Source: Cyclina sinensis (taxonomy: Eukaryota > Mollusca > Bivalvia > Venerida > Veneridae). From it: DNA of 64,000 nucleotides. The notes beneath the pieces are model-generated. The model saw only the letters and a list, made by a program, of their open reading frames with translations. It was not told the origin of the DNA and did not search any database. Each line of letters opens with the position of its first letter. The first letter of the stretch is position 1. The stretch is taken from assembly GCA_012932295.1 (NCBI GenBank), contig JAAONU010000016.1, positions 35,371,241 to 35,435,240 on the forward strand, given 5' to 3'. Positions 46,021 through 59,383 of this stretch are shown here, in pieces. The translations under genes and the position numbers were made by a program.

Positions 46021-48743
46021 TCAAGCCTTAACTTTATTTTCTGACACATTTGATGTTTTTTTCTGCTCCAAGACTACAAGAGCCTTAGAGATTCATTCTT
46101 GAATCTTCCAGTATGAATAAACCTTTTACAGAAAAAGTGCATTTACTATTTTATTTGTTACTGCCCTTTCCATTCTTAATATGAACAAGAAAATTCTTGA
46201 AATTAATAGGTAATACAGAATAGCCAGTACTTGGAAAAACTAAGATTGGAGCATGTGGGTAACAGAGATACTGGAGGAGTTGTTGAACAAAATGGAAACA
46301 AATGTGTGACATATTTGATGTCCACTTTCCTACTTCTTAAATGGCATTCATGAATTGAAACTGGGTTATATTGAACTTTTTGGGTACTTTGATTCTCTCC
46401 CTAGTTTTCAATTTTAACAGCAATTAAACTGGTCTGTGTACTGCAAAGGTTTAGTCATTCATGTTTGGTAGGGGACTTGTGATGAGGTCCAGTATGTGTC
46501 TAAGAGTGTGGGTGGTAGTGCAGGAATACTGCTGCAGACCACTGTATGAAAAGTACCTCAGTATCTAGTATTTCATACAATGGATGACTAGATTCTGTAG
46601 ATAGGGAACTTGTAACTGGTACACTTGACAGCTTGTAACGCATGATGATATGTGTTTTGCAGATGAGAAAGTATAACTATTCAAGAATTTCCATGTCGAA
46701 GTTATGAAAGTTTAAAGTGTTCGGACCATTTATAATTGGCGTGATGTGTTCCTTTTTGTCGAGCATCATATTGTAACCAAGTTTTAAATGTCTGTTTTAG
46801 GAGGTCTTTTAATTCTCGTCTCATCCAGCAATCAATTGAATATGCATACTTTCTCAAGTGTCAAAATAATTCATTTGAATTGAAAGATACAGGAATTAGA
46901 ACATAATCTGTTTTTATAAGGTAATTTCATTTAGGGTTGTTCACATTTTATAGTGAAATGTACCTTCTTAATACTGAAATACTGCATTTATTTCTTAAAG
47001 AATGGATTACATGTATTATTTATTGTATTTGTCACTATTCTGGTTTAGATAGATATTTTTTCATGTGAATGAGTACGGAGCAGCTGTATACTTGCTGTCC
47101 ACTAATTGTAATGTGTGTTTTATCAGGTATATACATGTATAAAGCATTACACATTGTCTGGTTATTTGAGGTACAGCAGGTTCACAAGACACTAGCCCCC
47201 TGGCCGTTAATGTTTGCGTCCAAATTGGTATAGCTAAGAACTTGGAATGTCTTTTTGTAAATCTGTTGTTGCTTTTGATATAGGAAACCTTACTGTTTTA
47301 TAAGCTATGCATTGATTTTACTGTTTTCTGAAACATACATCTTGCATCCTATGCATACAAAATCTCGAACAGTTCAAGAGTATGTTTTATGTGCTTCAGA
47401 CTGAAAATTGTACAGACAGGGCTGTGTAGTATTATATGCAGACAAAGTCTTGAACAGTTCTAGAAAATTTACATGCTGCAGATTGACTATTCTATGTGAA
47501 AACTACAAAAAAGGTCATCTGGCAACCTTTGCAGGGGAAGTCTCAAAAAGTTTTTAAAAATTGTTTAACCTGACTCAGAATTAAAATTTTATGTAAAAAC
47601 TTGCATTCTGGTGAATTGGCATGGTATGCAACTGCAGTCTTGAACAATTTGATATTGTTGGTCCTATGTACTGCAGGCCAAAAATGTGAGAACTGTCTAT
47701 ATAGGAGCATATGGTACCACGAGTTAAATCACTCGTAATTCAAGAGATTATTTTTTCTTCTGTATTTATGACATCTTTATCATTTTTTTATTTTTTTTTT
47801 TCAAAAATGCCAATTTTGTGTTGCTTTAAGAAGAGTGTTCAGAAACTAAATGTTTCTGCTTTTAACCTTGGTTAGAATTACAGATTGGATGTCGTTAATT
47901 TAAGTACATAGACACACTTCAATAGTTTGTGTTTATTTTTCTTGGTACTGCCTTGTAAAAGAGCAGTGTACGCATTAATGTGAAACCTGTTGCTACTTCT
48001 TCTACTCTGTTTTCTTCTACTATTTATCTCACAGGATAGATGGTAAATAATGTTTGGCTGAATGAAATGAAAAAATTCACTATTGTCATTATACAATGCT
48101 GCAAAGTGACAACTGTCTTGTTAAAGATTATTTCCTTGTCATTATGAAGGAACAAATCCCAATAACTTCTCAGCTAATTGATAGATTATAACTGTGTTAG
48201 GAGTGAAAAAGACAAATCCCAGTCAGGTACACTGATTTTGGCCCTTGACTGAAAATTTGCCTATATTGCTTTTAAACAAATAAAGGCCAGGTTGTGAGCT
48301 GTGACAATATTTTGGTGCATTATATACCTAGTATGAAACAAAATCTTGAAAAGTTTTAACTCACATGCCAACTACTAAAGAGCAATGATTCTGGCCAGCA
48401 ATATTTTCTTTAATTAAAAAAAAGACTAGAAAGTCGTGACTACTGGAGTGGATTGCAATGACATTTGTATGTTCATCGTAAGCCTTTTACTATATACAGA
48501 TTTTACAAGTTTCAGCTAAATCCAACCAACCACTGCTCAGTTTTGGATTCGGACAGAGAAGTGTGACAGGGGTCATAAATTCCCTCTGTCAGTTCTTGGG
48601 TGGTTGAATGTTTCTTTAATAAAACATGGTTCACTTCAGCATTTCCACCAATACCCTTGGTCTGTAATATTTTGCCCTTTAACAAAATGAAGTCATATTA
48701 TTGTTGAAGTAATATAAGCATTACCAGTAGTTCAGTTTTCAAG
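46021..48743. other. Intergenic, nothing recognised
   Basis: About 2.7 kb of AT-rich sequence after RPL26. No exon with splice-site support and no repeat copy matching elsewhere in the window was found. Confidence 0.45.
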
Positions 48744-48747
48744 TATA

Positions 48748-49524
48748 CTGCTCAAAATTTGATAGGGATCACTTATAAGAATGTGTATATTTACTACATA
48801 ATTTGAAAAGTTACCTGGCCTGATTGCGGGCCCATTGAAGATGTGCCTGGATGTGGTTTCGCGTTAATGGGATTCGGATTGCTGGCCTTCTAGCCCTCAT
48901 GCCAGCTGTATGAAGACGGTTCCTGATGGTTCGAGTGAAAAGTCTTACACCAGTGGCATTCTTGAAGTCATTTTGGAGGGCAGTAGTGGTAACAAAGTGC
49001 TGACGTCGCGCTTGAACGAAAATAAACCGGTCCTCACACTGAGTTGTGGACCTCTGACGTCCTTCGCCATGCCTATGCGTGACATGCCTGTAAGTTTGAA
49101 AACGTCGCCACATCCTTGCAACGGTGCTCTGTGACACCCCAAGGACACCTGCCAGGTGCCATTGGGAATGCCCAGCCTCAAGCATCCCTACCCCCCGCTA
49201 TTCATCTCCTCATCGTCAATACGCCGTCTTTGTCGTAGATTTACCATGACCAGTGCTAGGTTCGATATAAACGTTACCATGCACAAGCGAAGTCTGAATA
49301 AAACGGATGTGTACATGAAGGTACATGCCTGCGGTGCACCACTTTTCCAGGGTTATTGCTTTTCCTGTGCATCTCGAGCCATGTACAGGTAAACAATATC
49401 TGCTGGACAGGTCGGCTTTGCCATATAAATAAACTACATGTATGAGACAAAATCAGTTATCTTGAGGTTATCATTAAAAAGATATTTAAGATATAAAGAG
49501 TGATCCCTATCAAATTTTGAGTAG
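48748..49524 (-). mobile_element. Internally deleted Tc1/mariner transposon
   Basis: A 777-bp element with terminal inverted repeats of about 27 bp, CTGCTCAAAATTTGATAGGG... at the left and its reverse complement at 49498-49524 (one mismatch over the first 26), flanked by TA on both sides. On the minus strand it encodes the N-terminal half of a transposase (49185-48811 plus an upstream piece from about 49247): helix-turn-helix VLGVSQSTVARMWRRF, RHVTHRHGEGRQRST and HIQAHLQWAR. A frameshift in a G-run near 49190 separates the first residues. The DDE catalytic half is absent, so it can only move in trans. Confidence 0.9.
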
Positions 49525-49526
49525 TA

Positions 49527-50630
49527 TATTACATTAAACAGTTCTTGACCTCTGTGCATTACATTACTAAAAGAATTACTAACCCTTTACAATGCAATTC
49601 TTGTGTTCTCAAGCTGAACAGTTCTGATCCCAGCTTTATTAAGCAAAATACATGACACAAATTTTTTTCCTCTCTTTAATCTTGGGTATATAACCATTAC
49701 CGGGTATGTACACCAAGTGTTCTGGTATATTACATTGTTTTCTATTATTACAGCTTCTTAGGTTTCTGAATGGTTATGCAAAAATATAATTACCATATTT
49801 GTTTGAGAAAAATTGCAACAGAAAAAAAAACAACATGAATGTCCTTGCAGGTTTTATTTTTTTCATATGATACAATCAAACTATGTATATAATTACACAA
49901 TCCCTAAGACTTTGGTTTTCCATGTTTTGGTGACGTGTAAGTGAAGCAAAAAACATAAATAAGACTAAATAATTGCTTATGAGCACACATCATTTAATGA
50001 TACCTAAATGCAGTCAGTGAAATAATTTTTCAAAGGTGAAAGCTATCGAAGATATAGATCAAGAAAATCCACATGCCCATATTATATGTCATAGGTCCCA
50101 CCAATAGAAAAGCCATTTAACTAAATTCACAATGCCCATTTGACATCTGGTCTGGCAAAGTTTCTACATCCAACCAGAATTTTACAAGCCTCATATCTGT
50201 GGCTTATTTCAGAGTTTGAAAAAGTAAGTTAGTAATAATTTATGAACCTTCAATTTTTAAATACTTCGCCTAGGAATGAATAACTCCTGTGATAAATTGT
50301 TGGCAAGCTTTCAGCAGCATAAATCCTGCTTGCCAGCTTCTTAGCCAACATGTTACAAGGAACTTGCCTCCATTGGTGTTTTTAATCTCGGTTGGTATTC
50401 AACAAGTTTAATATTTAACATAGGACTTAGCATCAAAATGAGCATTACACAGCAGTCAAACATAGCAACAAAGCAGTTTACCATTGGTTTACAACACAGG
50501 TGGACTTTTGGATGTAATCTCTTAGTAAAAGTGGTATTCAAAATAGAATTACACAAAATCCATAGGGTAAACTATATCCACTGTTGTGTAACATGCACAC
50601 AATTTTATGATTAAAATTAATATTTAAACT
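49527..50630. other. Intergenic, nothing recognised
   Basis: AT-rich. No supported exon, RNA gene or repeat copy. Confidence 0.45.
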
Positions 50631-52472
50631 TTTTAGCTCACCTGAGCATGCTCATGTGAGCTTTTAGGATCCTTGATTGTCCGGCGTCCGTCCGTCCGTC
50701 GTCCACAATTCATTCAAACAACATCTCCTCTGAAACCACTGGGCAAGATTTAATGAAACTTGCCTAAAATGTTCCTTGCATGAAGCTCTACCAAGTTTGT
50801 TCAAATGGTTCCGGTTCATTGCATTTCTGGGTCGCAGGAGCTAAAAACAGATTTTAAAAGTTGGATCTTTAAAAATCTTCTTGTCAGAAACCACAAGGCC
50901 TGGAGCTTTGATATTTGGTATAAAGCATCATCTAGTGGACCTCTACCAAGTTTGTTCAAATTATGATCATGGGGTCCAAAATGGCCCCGCCCCAGCGGTA
51001 ACTTGTTTTACATAGAGTTATATAGGAAAAACTTTAAAAATCTTCTTGTCAGAAACCCTAAGGCATAGAGCTTAGATATTTGGTATGTAGCATTGTCTAG
51101 TGGACCTCTACCAAGTTTGTTCAAATCATGGCCTCTGGGTCAAAAATGGCCCTGCCCCAGGGGTAACTTGTTTTACATAGAGTTATATAGGAAAAACTTT
51201 AAAAATCTTCTTGCCAGAAACCGTAAGGCATAGAGCTAAGATATTTCTTGTACAGCATTGTCTAGTGGACCTCTACCAAGTTTGTTCAAATTATGATCAT
51301 GGGGTCAAAAATGGCCCCGCCCCAGGGGTAACTTGTTTTACATAGAGTTATATAGGAAAAACTTCGAAAATCTTCTTGTCAGAAACCGTAAGGCATAGAG
51401 CTAAGATATTTGGTATGTAGCATTGTCTAGTGGACCTCTACCAAGTTTGTTCAAATTATAACTCTGGGGTCAAATTTGGCCCCACCCTGGGGTCATTGGT
51501 TTTACATAGGCTTATATAGGAATAACTTCAAAAATCTTCTTGTCAGAAACCACAAGGCCCTGAGCCTTAAGATTTGGTATGTAGCATTGTCTAGTGGACC
51601 TCTACCAAATTTGTTCAAATTATACCCCTGGGATCAAATTTGGCCCCACCCCGGGGTCATTGGTTTTACATAGGCTTATATACTGAAATCTTTGAAAATC
51701 TTCTTGTAGAAGGAGAAGTAACATTTTCAGTCCAGATAATCTGGAAATTTGTTAGACAGGTTGTTTCTATGATTTCTAGCTCAAGTTCGAATATGGGTCA
51801 TCTGGGTTCAAAAACTAGGTCACAGAGCCCAAAAATAGAAAAACCTTGTTAACACTCTAGAGGTTACATTTTCAGTCAAAATATCCCAGAAATTTGACAG
51901 AAAGGTTGTTTTGATGATTTATAGTTCAAGTTCAAAATTGGGTCATCTGGGGTCAAAAACTAGGTCACAGAGCCAAAATATGGAAAAACCTTGTTAACAC
52001 TCTAGAGGTAACATTTTCAGTTCAAATAACCTGGAATCTGTCAGAAAGGTTGTTTCAATGATTTCTAGGTTAAATTTGAATATGTGTCATCTGAAATCAA
52101 AAACTAGGTCACAGAGCCCAAAAATAGAAAAAAACTTGTTAACACTCTAGAGGTTACATTTTCAGTCCAAATATCCTGGAAATTTGTCAGAAAGGATGTT
52201 TTAGTGATTTCTAGCTCAGTTTCGAATAAAGGTCATCTGGGGTCAAAAACTAGGTCACAGACCCCAAATATGGAAAAACCTTGTTAACATGCATTTAGGT
52301 AACATTTTCAGTTCAAACAACCTTGAAATTTGTCAGAAAGATTGTTTCAATAATTTCTAGGTCAAGTTCGAATATGGGTCATCTGGGGTCAATTAACCAG
52401 GTCCATAGCAACTTTGTTAAAAGCAGTCATATTCAGGTGAGCGATATAGGGCCATCATGGCCCTCTTGTTTT
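50631..52472 (-). mobile_element. Pearl-like element, AGCTCACCTGAG family, copy 2, two tandem cores
   Basis: Begins TTTTAGCTCACCTGAGCATG with a CGTCCGTCCGTCCGTCGTCC run, and ends GTGAGCGATATAGGGCCATC then ATGGCCCTCTTGTT, an inverted orientation to copies 1 and 3. The first half (to about 51690) is a tandem of about 165-bp units (TAGTGGACCTCTACCAAG, TTACATAGAGTTATATAGG, AAAAATCTTCTTGTCAGAAA), related to copy 1. The second half (about 51710-52400) is a different tandem of about 150-bp units (TCAAAAACTAGGTCACAGAG, ACCTTGTTAACACTCTAGAG), related to copy 3. Confidence 0.8.
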
Positions 52473-52890
52473 ACATCCATAACTTAAGTTTTAATCTATC
52501 AAGATCACCAGGTTTTGCATAAAATGACATCTAGACATTGTTTAAATGTTTCTTTCATACAGATAAAACAGTTCAAGGAGTAAAATAACATTCAACAAGA
52601 TTATACAAATACAATGTAATATATTATATGAAGTAATTTGCACATTTTGCCCTCCCCCCATCTTTGGGTTTGAAAAATATACAGCAGGAAAAAAGTACAT
52701 GTACTGATCGTTTTTACTGAACTTTATGTGTAAAAGTTAGTTGTAAGAATGAACGCCTATTCTCAAGTATTCAGATTTTTAAGGCACTCAAGTTTTCAGA
52801 CAAAAACAGACAAACAAAACAAGAGCCTTCTTTGCTAATGCAATATAAAATAATGTAAGAAAATTATGCATAGGGACTTTTCATAGCATA
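52473..52890. other. Intergenic, nothing recognised
   Basis: AT-rich spacer with no supported feature. Confidence 0.4.
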
Positions 52891-52977
52891 GAACACTTGA
52901 TATTTCTACAAAAAATCATCACTGCTGGATATGAAGGTCTATTTTTACCTATCACAGAGTACATGATGCTCTCATCA

Positions 52978-53220
52978 GAGACAGGAAAGAGAGAGACAAA
53001 GAGAGAGCAAGATGGAGAAAAAGGGAGCGGAAGAAAAGGATGGGGGATTGGCAAGATACAGACATGGGAAGGAAGAGCAAGAGAAGAAAGAGTTGGAAGA
53101 GCAAGATACCAAGGGAAAGGGAGGAAGAGCAAGATACCAGGGGAAAGGGAGGAAGAGCAAGATACCAAGGGAAAGGGTGGAAGAGCAAGATACAGAGAGG
53201 GAGGAAGGAAGAGAAGAGAG
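52978..53220 (+). repeat. GA-rich minisatellite, 28-bp unit
   Basis: Purine-rich sequence on the plus strand. From 53101 the unit GCAAGATACCAAGGGAAAGG plus GAGGAAGA repeats every 28 bp about three times; more degenerate units occur on both sides. Long open frames here on both strands are a by-product of the repeat. Confidence 0.85.
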
Positions 53221-53428
53221 AACAGGTATCTATAGAGAAAGATGTGTGCATGTACATACATTTAAATGGCCTGTCTTCATAAATACATATAATTTATGGT
53301 ACACACAATGTTAAATAAATTTAACACAAATTTTATAAAAACATTAACTTGCTTCGTAACTGTACACATGAAATCAACGTTAGACAAAACAGCACAAATT
53401 CATAGTTTTTTGTAACTGCATATGAGTC

Positions 53429-54702
53429 AACAAGAGGGCCAAGATGGCCCTATGTCCCTCACCTGAGAATCATTGCACAGAAACATAAAAAATCAGGATG
53501 TAAGTGAGTAGGTCAAGGCCAAGATCATCCACGGTCAAAGATTTAATCTGCATGCAAAATTATCTAATGTCTCATTGTTGTAGCTGAACAGAAAGTCTTC
53601 TAAGAATGGGCTCTGTGACTTATTTTTTTACCCTGGATAACCCATATACAATCCTATCTTAGATTTTATCAAGACAAACATTCTGACCAAATGTTAGGAA
53701 AATCGGAAGAAAAATACAGCTTCTATCGCATACACAAGCTTTTTCTAAGATTTGACCCCGTGACCTAGTTTTTGACCCAGATAATCCATATACAATCTCA
53801 ACCTAGATTTCATCAAGACAAACATTCTGACCAAGTTTCATAAAGATCCAATGAAAAATACAGCCTCTATTGCATACACAAGGTTTTTCTAAGATTTGAC
53901 CCTGTGACCTAGTTTTTGACCCCAGATGACCCATATTCAATCCCAACCTAGATCTCATCAAGACAAACATTCTGACCAAATATTAGGAAAATCCAATGAA
54001 AAATACAGCTATTGCATACACAATGTTTTTTCTAAGATTTGACCCAATGACCTAGTTTTTGACCCCAGATGACCCATATACATTCCCAACCTAGATACCA
54101 TAGAGACAAACATTCTCACCAAATATTAGGTAAATCGGATGAAAAATACAGCTTCTATCGCATACACAAGCTTTTTCTAAGATTTGACCCCGTGAACTAG
54201 TTTTTGACCCCAGATGACCCATATACAATCCTACCTTAGATGCCATCAAGACAAACATTTTGACCAAACATTAGGAAAATCCAATGGAAAATACAGCCTC
54301 TATCGCAAACACAAGGTTTTTCTAAGATTTGACCCCGTTATCTAGTTTTTGACCCCAGATGACCCATATACAATCCCAACCTAGATACCATAAAGACAAA
54401 CATTTTGACCAAATATTAGGAAAATCGGATGAAAAATACAGCTATTGCATACACAAGGTTTTTTCTAAAATTTGACCCTGTGACCTAGTTTTTGACCCCA
54501 ATTGACTTATATACAATCCCACTCTAGATTTCAACAAGACAAACATTCTGACCAAGTTTCATAAAGATCAAATGAAAAATACAGCCTCTATCGCATGCAC
54601 AAGGCAAATGTGAACAGACAGACGACGGACAGACAGACAGATGACGGACATCCAGCGATCACAATAGCTCACCCTGAGCATTCGCTCAGGTGAGCTAAAA
54701 AT
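53429..54702 (+). mobile_element. Pearl-like element, AGCTCACCTGAG family, copy 3
   Basis: Begins AACAAGAGGGCCAAGATGGC with CCTCACCTGAG and ends CGCTCAGGTGAGCTAAAAA. The core is about seven units near 140 bp (GATTTGACCCCGTGACCTAG, TTTTTGACCCCAGATGACCC, AAGACAAACATTCTGACCAA, GAAAAATACAGCCTCTATCG). An ACAGACAGACGACGGACAGA run lies inside the right end. The unit matches, in reverse, the second core of copy 2. Confidence 0.8.
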
Positions 54703-55980
54703 GTAAAATGCAAAACAGTTTAATTAAAATCTCAAGCACCTTAAAAGAACATAATATTTTACAATATTTCCCATTGATAATGGATTTTGTGAAAATTTTT
54801 GTAATAATCATGTTTTTTTATTGTGTTGTAAAACGAAATTTGCAAGTACAAATAAAAATATGTAACTTGCAAAGGAAAGTTAAACTACACTTATCTGTTA
54901 TAATTTTATCTTCTTTTAGTATCTTTTTTTAGTAAACGAGTACCGAGAAATGAAAAAGAGCACCTTGACTTCTTAGAAAAAATGTCTCTCACCATTCCAC
55001 TAAGGACAAAAAATATTTTCAAGAATAACACTATTGCATCTAGTTTGACATTTCATACATGTATACTGTTTAATATCTAGAGCAGATGCAATAATTGTAT
55101 AAATACATGTATGTACATGTCTGGGCAAATGATATGCCAGTGAAAATCATCTTGAATAATATGTTATTTCATAACAAATCGTTCCTTGTTCAACTTTTAT
55201 CCTGCTGACAGCAATTGTGTTTGCCTTTGTGACCACTGCAGACCAAGATCAGTCTGCACATCCCTGCAGTCTGGTCATGGTCTGCATTTCTGCCATTCTG
55301 TCATTACATTTTCAATAAGCACCCCGATAAACAGTTAATGGATCTGCCCAAATTGAAAGATGGAAAAGTCCATTTTAGATATTTAGCATGGTAAGGGTTA
55401 AGCATTACTACACACAGAAGAGTGGAAGTAGTAAAGATGCTCCCTTCATTTTTCTGTAAGTTTTTTAAAAAGAAAATTAAAATTCAATATAGGTTTAAAT
55501 TTAATGATATGGTAAGCGAATCTAAAATATTTTGTATGAAGTACTTTGCTATATATAAGTCTTATTAATAGAACTTGGTAAAAAATATTTTCAAGCCAAA
55601 CCAGTATGACCTTAAGGAAGTAGTCAGTCATTTACAGAGAAATTGGTTAGTAAACTGGTTGCATACCCACGAACACTGGTTAGGTGGACTGACCACCAGG
55701 ATATGATCTTAGCTGTTAAAACTGGCGTTTAAACAGCTATAAAACTAAACTAAACCAGTATGACTTTAATAAAAATTTTCACATAATGTTCATACAGTAC
55801 TCATACAGAATATCACAAAACATTTTCAAAACTGAAAAGAATTCAAAATACCAAAATCGTTTGGGCAAAAAAAAATGATAAAGCTTTTCAAAATCAACAC
55901 AAGGTTCCATCATGTAATCATTAACAATGCACACAACTGTATCCTTCACCAATGAATCCACTACCCATAATGCATTGTCT
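54703..55980. other. Intergenic; one probable repeat at about 55190-55400
   Basis: No exon was supported. The stretch near 55190-55400 (GTGACCACTGCAGACCAAGA, CACATCCCTGCAGTCTGGTC) looks like a dispersed repeat of clam genomes from memory, but no second copy is in the window. The rest is AT-rich and may include the PRADC1 3'UTR. Confidence 0.35.
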
Positions 55981-55983
55981 TTT

Positions 55984-58900
55984 TCACCACAGTGTCCATG
56001 GTGGCTGGTTTACCTGATAAACATTTGCTCCTGTCACATTGATAGGGATTGTTATCAAGGCAAATGGCTGTTGTAAACTGTCTAGAGTGCTTTTAATTAT
56101 ATGCCTGAAATCAATACCAGTTCAATAATGTTACTTCCTCAAATATATAGTACATTTGAGATGCAAACAAACTGTGATAGAATGAGGTAAAAGTTCAATA
56201 TGAACACATTCTTTGGTCTCTTTTTGCTAGAACTTAAACAGGATTTAATGAAAAATGTGAAATTTTCATAAAAATGATGAACTTGTTGCAAAGTTAACTG
56301 ATTTCTGTTTCTTCTATCTTCTTGTCCATCTTAACACTTAGAACAACTGATAAAGTCATGATTTATCAAATATTCTACTGACTTAAATTTTAAGGAAAGT
56401 ATAAAAATAAATATTAAATCGAAGAAATCTGAAAGGCACAGTTTCATTTATTTTCTTGCAGAGCTTGAACAAATGGATATGATCATCTCAACAATTTCAC
56501 ACTTTACCCAATAGGAAGATCAACCAGGCATCTCTAAGCATTAAACACAACAGCTCACAAAGAATTTTCTTTCATAAAAAGAAAGGATAAAAAGTATTGT
56601 CCTCCCAATACAAAGAGTCTTTTTATAGATGTGGTCTCCAGAGTAAGAGTAAATAATATTTACCCATCTTTGCCAAGCAAAAATGTGGCAGGAATGTGAA
56701 CAATTCTTTCTGTGTTGTCATCAATCATATCTATAAATGACTGATCGTTATTGATGTCATTATCAGTTATCACCACAGCGACAGCACCAGCTTCCTGCGC
56801 ATGCACTGCTTTGGTAACAAATGAACACTCTCTGAAATGGTCAAATGAACAACTTAGGCAAAACAACTTAAGATGAAATGACTGATGACACATGAAAAAG
56901 GGCACTTTGACATTTGTTTTTCTATTGAAAATCAGCAAAAAGTGATCAATTTCTCGTCCTCATGGCAACAGGTTCTAGAGACAAATCTTTCTTGTGTAAA
57001 AACGATAATACCTTAATTTAAAAACAACACTGAATGAGAAGTTTTATAATTTTGTGAAAAAGTGGATTACATTTAAAAGGCACAAAATCTGACAATGAAA
57101 TAGCTATGAAAATAGCAATAAAAATTCAAATATATAAAATATACTATATTACTTTACTGCCAACCAGAACTTAAGATAGAATCTGACGTCAAATTTGGGT
57201 ATGTGATGTTATTTTAATGAATATCAATTTTGCACGTAATGTTCCTCCTTAAAATGACAGAACATCATGTCTGTTCTATGCAGGAAGCTAAAATTTTCAG
57301 ACAATAACCCTGGGATATCATTTGTTCAAAATAAGTTAAAAGGTCAATTTGCAATGATTTATGTCCAAGTGCCCTTTTTCTTATGTCCTCAGTCAAATAA
57401 GTAATCTTACATTTAGCTATTGTTGGGTAATCAACTGTATATTTACCTGTATGTAAAAGATTTCTGTGAGATGTGTTTTAGAAATGGGAAATTATATATT
57501 GAATAACTTATGTCAGAATCTCAGTTTAATATATATCTAAATAATACTTTCTCAACTCACCCTCTTTGCATAAGAACAATCCTGCCTTGGATAAAATATG
57601 CATTAGATAAATGTGAACAGCCATGGTATGGATTTGCTGCTGTTAATTCAATATTGTTATATTTTCTTTGCTGCAATGGAAAAATAAAATCAAAATTACA
57701 TGCCTTTTGTGACTACTAATAAAATATTACACACACATTGTACGATTAACAAATTTAGAGTCATGTCATGTTAAAAGACTACTGATTAGAATTCTATTGT
57801 CCTAGATAGTCATAATTGTTAGGAACATCTATTTTGAAAATATTAACTCTGTCAAAAACACTCACCATTCTTGGTATCACCTGTATCACCATGTTAATGC
57901 AATATATTATAATAAGAAAAAGTCCTTTAATGTATTTCTTTACTGATCCTTGTTAGTAAAAATCCCTATTGTGCTTACAGTGACTGTTACTTCCTTCTAT
58001 AGTTACAAAAACTGCATAAATAAAAATTTACAAATGTAAGAAAAACTTAAAACTTCATCTTATTTTTAGCATTCAGTAAAACTTAAATGTATTTTACACA
58101 AACTGAATTGATTCAAATAAACTGTTACACAATGTAGGCTAAAGAGGGAATATGCTACTTACAAATGCTGTTCCAAAATTTTTGGCAGGTCTGATTTTGT
58201 ATGTATAACTGATGGATGAGGGCTGCAGAATTTCCATAAAAAGTATGTCATTGAGCAAAACATTTACATTTGGCACTGTGGCAAGTATCTTCTCTCCAGA
58301 TACTGAAACATATCAAACATTTGAAAGAGATGAGGACAGTTTGGTTTGAGATTTTGCAAAGAACATACATAAAAACATTTTTTTCAATAATTTTATTATA
58401 TTCACATTACTTTAAAATATATCATAAAATACCCTCAGCTTCACTTATTCAGTGATTTCAAAGGTAATGAATTTGGACCAAATCACTAAATCTTGACAGG
58501 TTCTGGTAATTTGGGTAACTACAAGTTTGGTAAGCTGACAAAAGTCACTTTATATTTTAATGTATTTCTGTCTCATTGTAGTGACTACTGGGTAACCAAC
58601 CTTTATACTGATCAGGTATGACAACTGCAAATTGCAGTGCAAGGGTGCAGGACATTATGATCCATTGTCTTTATGTGCCACTGTCTTGATGCGCCACTTT
58701 CAAGACATTATGCGTCACTATTGATTGTATAATAAGTACTTATTGATAGTGAATGGGGGTGTGAAAAGCTATAGTTGGTATCCAAGGCATGTGTGAAAAC
58801 TCAACTAAGTAACTGACATTAATAACACTCGAAAAATTGGCACAACATCCGACAACTTTTAATGGTAATCCAATTTAATAATTGATTTTCTGAAGTACTT

Positions 58901-59383
58901 TCTTTTATCATTAGTTTATTTGAAATAAATCAAAACATGCTAACATAATTGTGGTGCATTACTTCTTGTAAAGTGGCTCTTAAAGACCAGGTGCACAAAG
59001 ACTCTGGCGCATAAAGTCCGACATTGGCAGAGCAATAATTTTTTAACTTTAATACTAACGAAACTTCACTACCATTTTTCAGGTGTAAGCTTGGTATATC
59101 CACATTTGTATTATTGTTCATTAGGCTTAAACAAAGAATAATAGGCTGAATTTTAAATGACTGCATCAATATCATAAGGAAGAAATCTTAGATCATAGCA
59201 TTTTTGTCCAAATACGAAACTATCCGAAAAATAGGTAACCTAAGATAAAGTGGCTTCCACCGAAAAGAAAAATTATATAAGCAAACTGATTGTCTAGGAA
59301 AAACAGAAGATACCAAAATATAGTAATAACTGAATTGTAAATCCAATAAGAAAAACTGCAGTTCCCGATGAATTAAGCTGCAT
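55984..59383 (-). CDS. PRADC1: Protease-associated domain-containing protein 1, secreted
   Basis: A small secreted protein made almost entirely of a protease-associated (PA) domain; its role is poorly known in any animal. Five exons join in frame on the minus strand: 59383-59314, 58302-58163, 57670-57561, 56831-56664, 56104-55984, giving 202 residues (human 188). Exon 1 encodes 23 residues with a hydrophobic core (AVFLIGFTIQLLLYF) that reads as a signal peptide; it was found by searching for a phase-1 donor that fits exon 2. The PA fold shows GRIVLMQRGECSFVTKA, GAVAVVITDND and IPATFLLGKDG; the end, ITIPINVT then QPPWTLW, closely matches the IPVNVT and QPPWTFW of the vertebrate protein. NVT is a possible N-glycosylation site. 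Exons 2-5 are firm; exon 1 is a good but unproven fit. Confidence 0.9.

Noticed and set aside
52897..53261. Long open frames on both strands (up to 126 codons)
   Set aside because: They are purine- or pyrimidine-rich translations of a 28-bp minisatellite, with no domain and no splice context.
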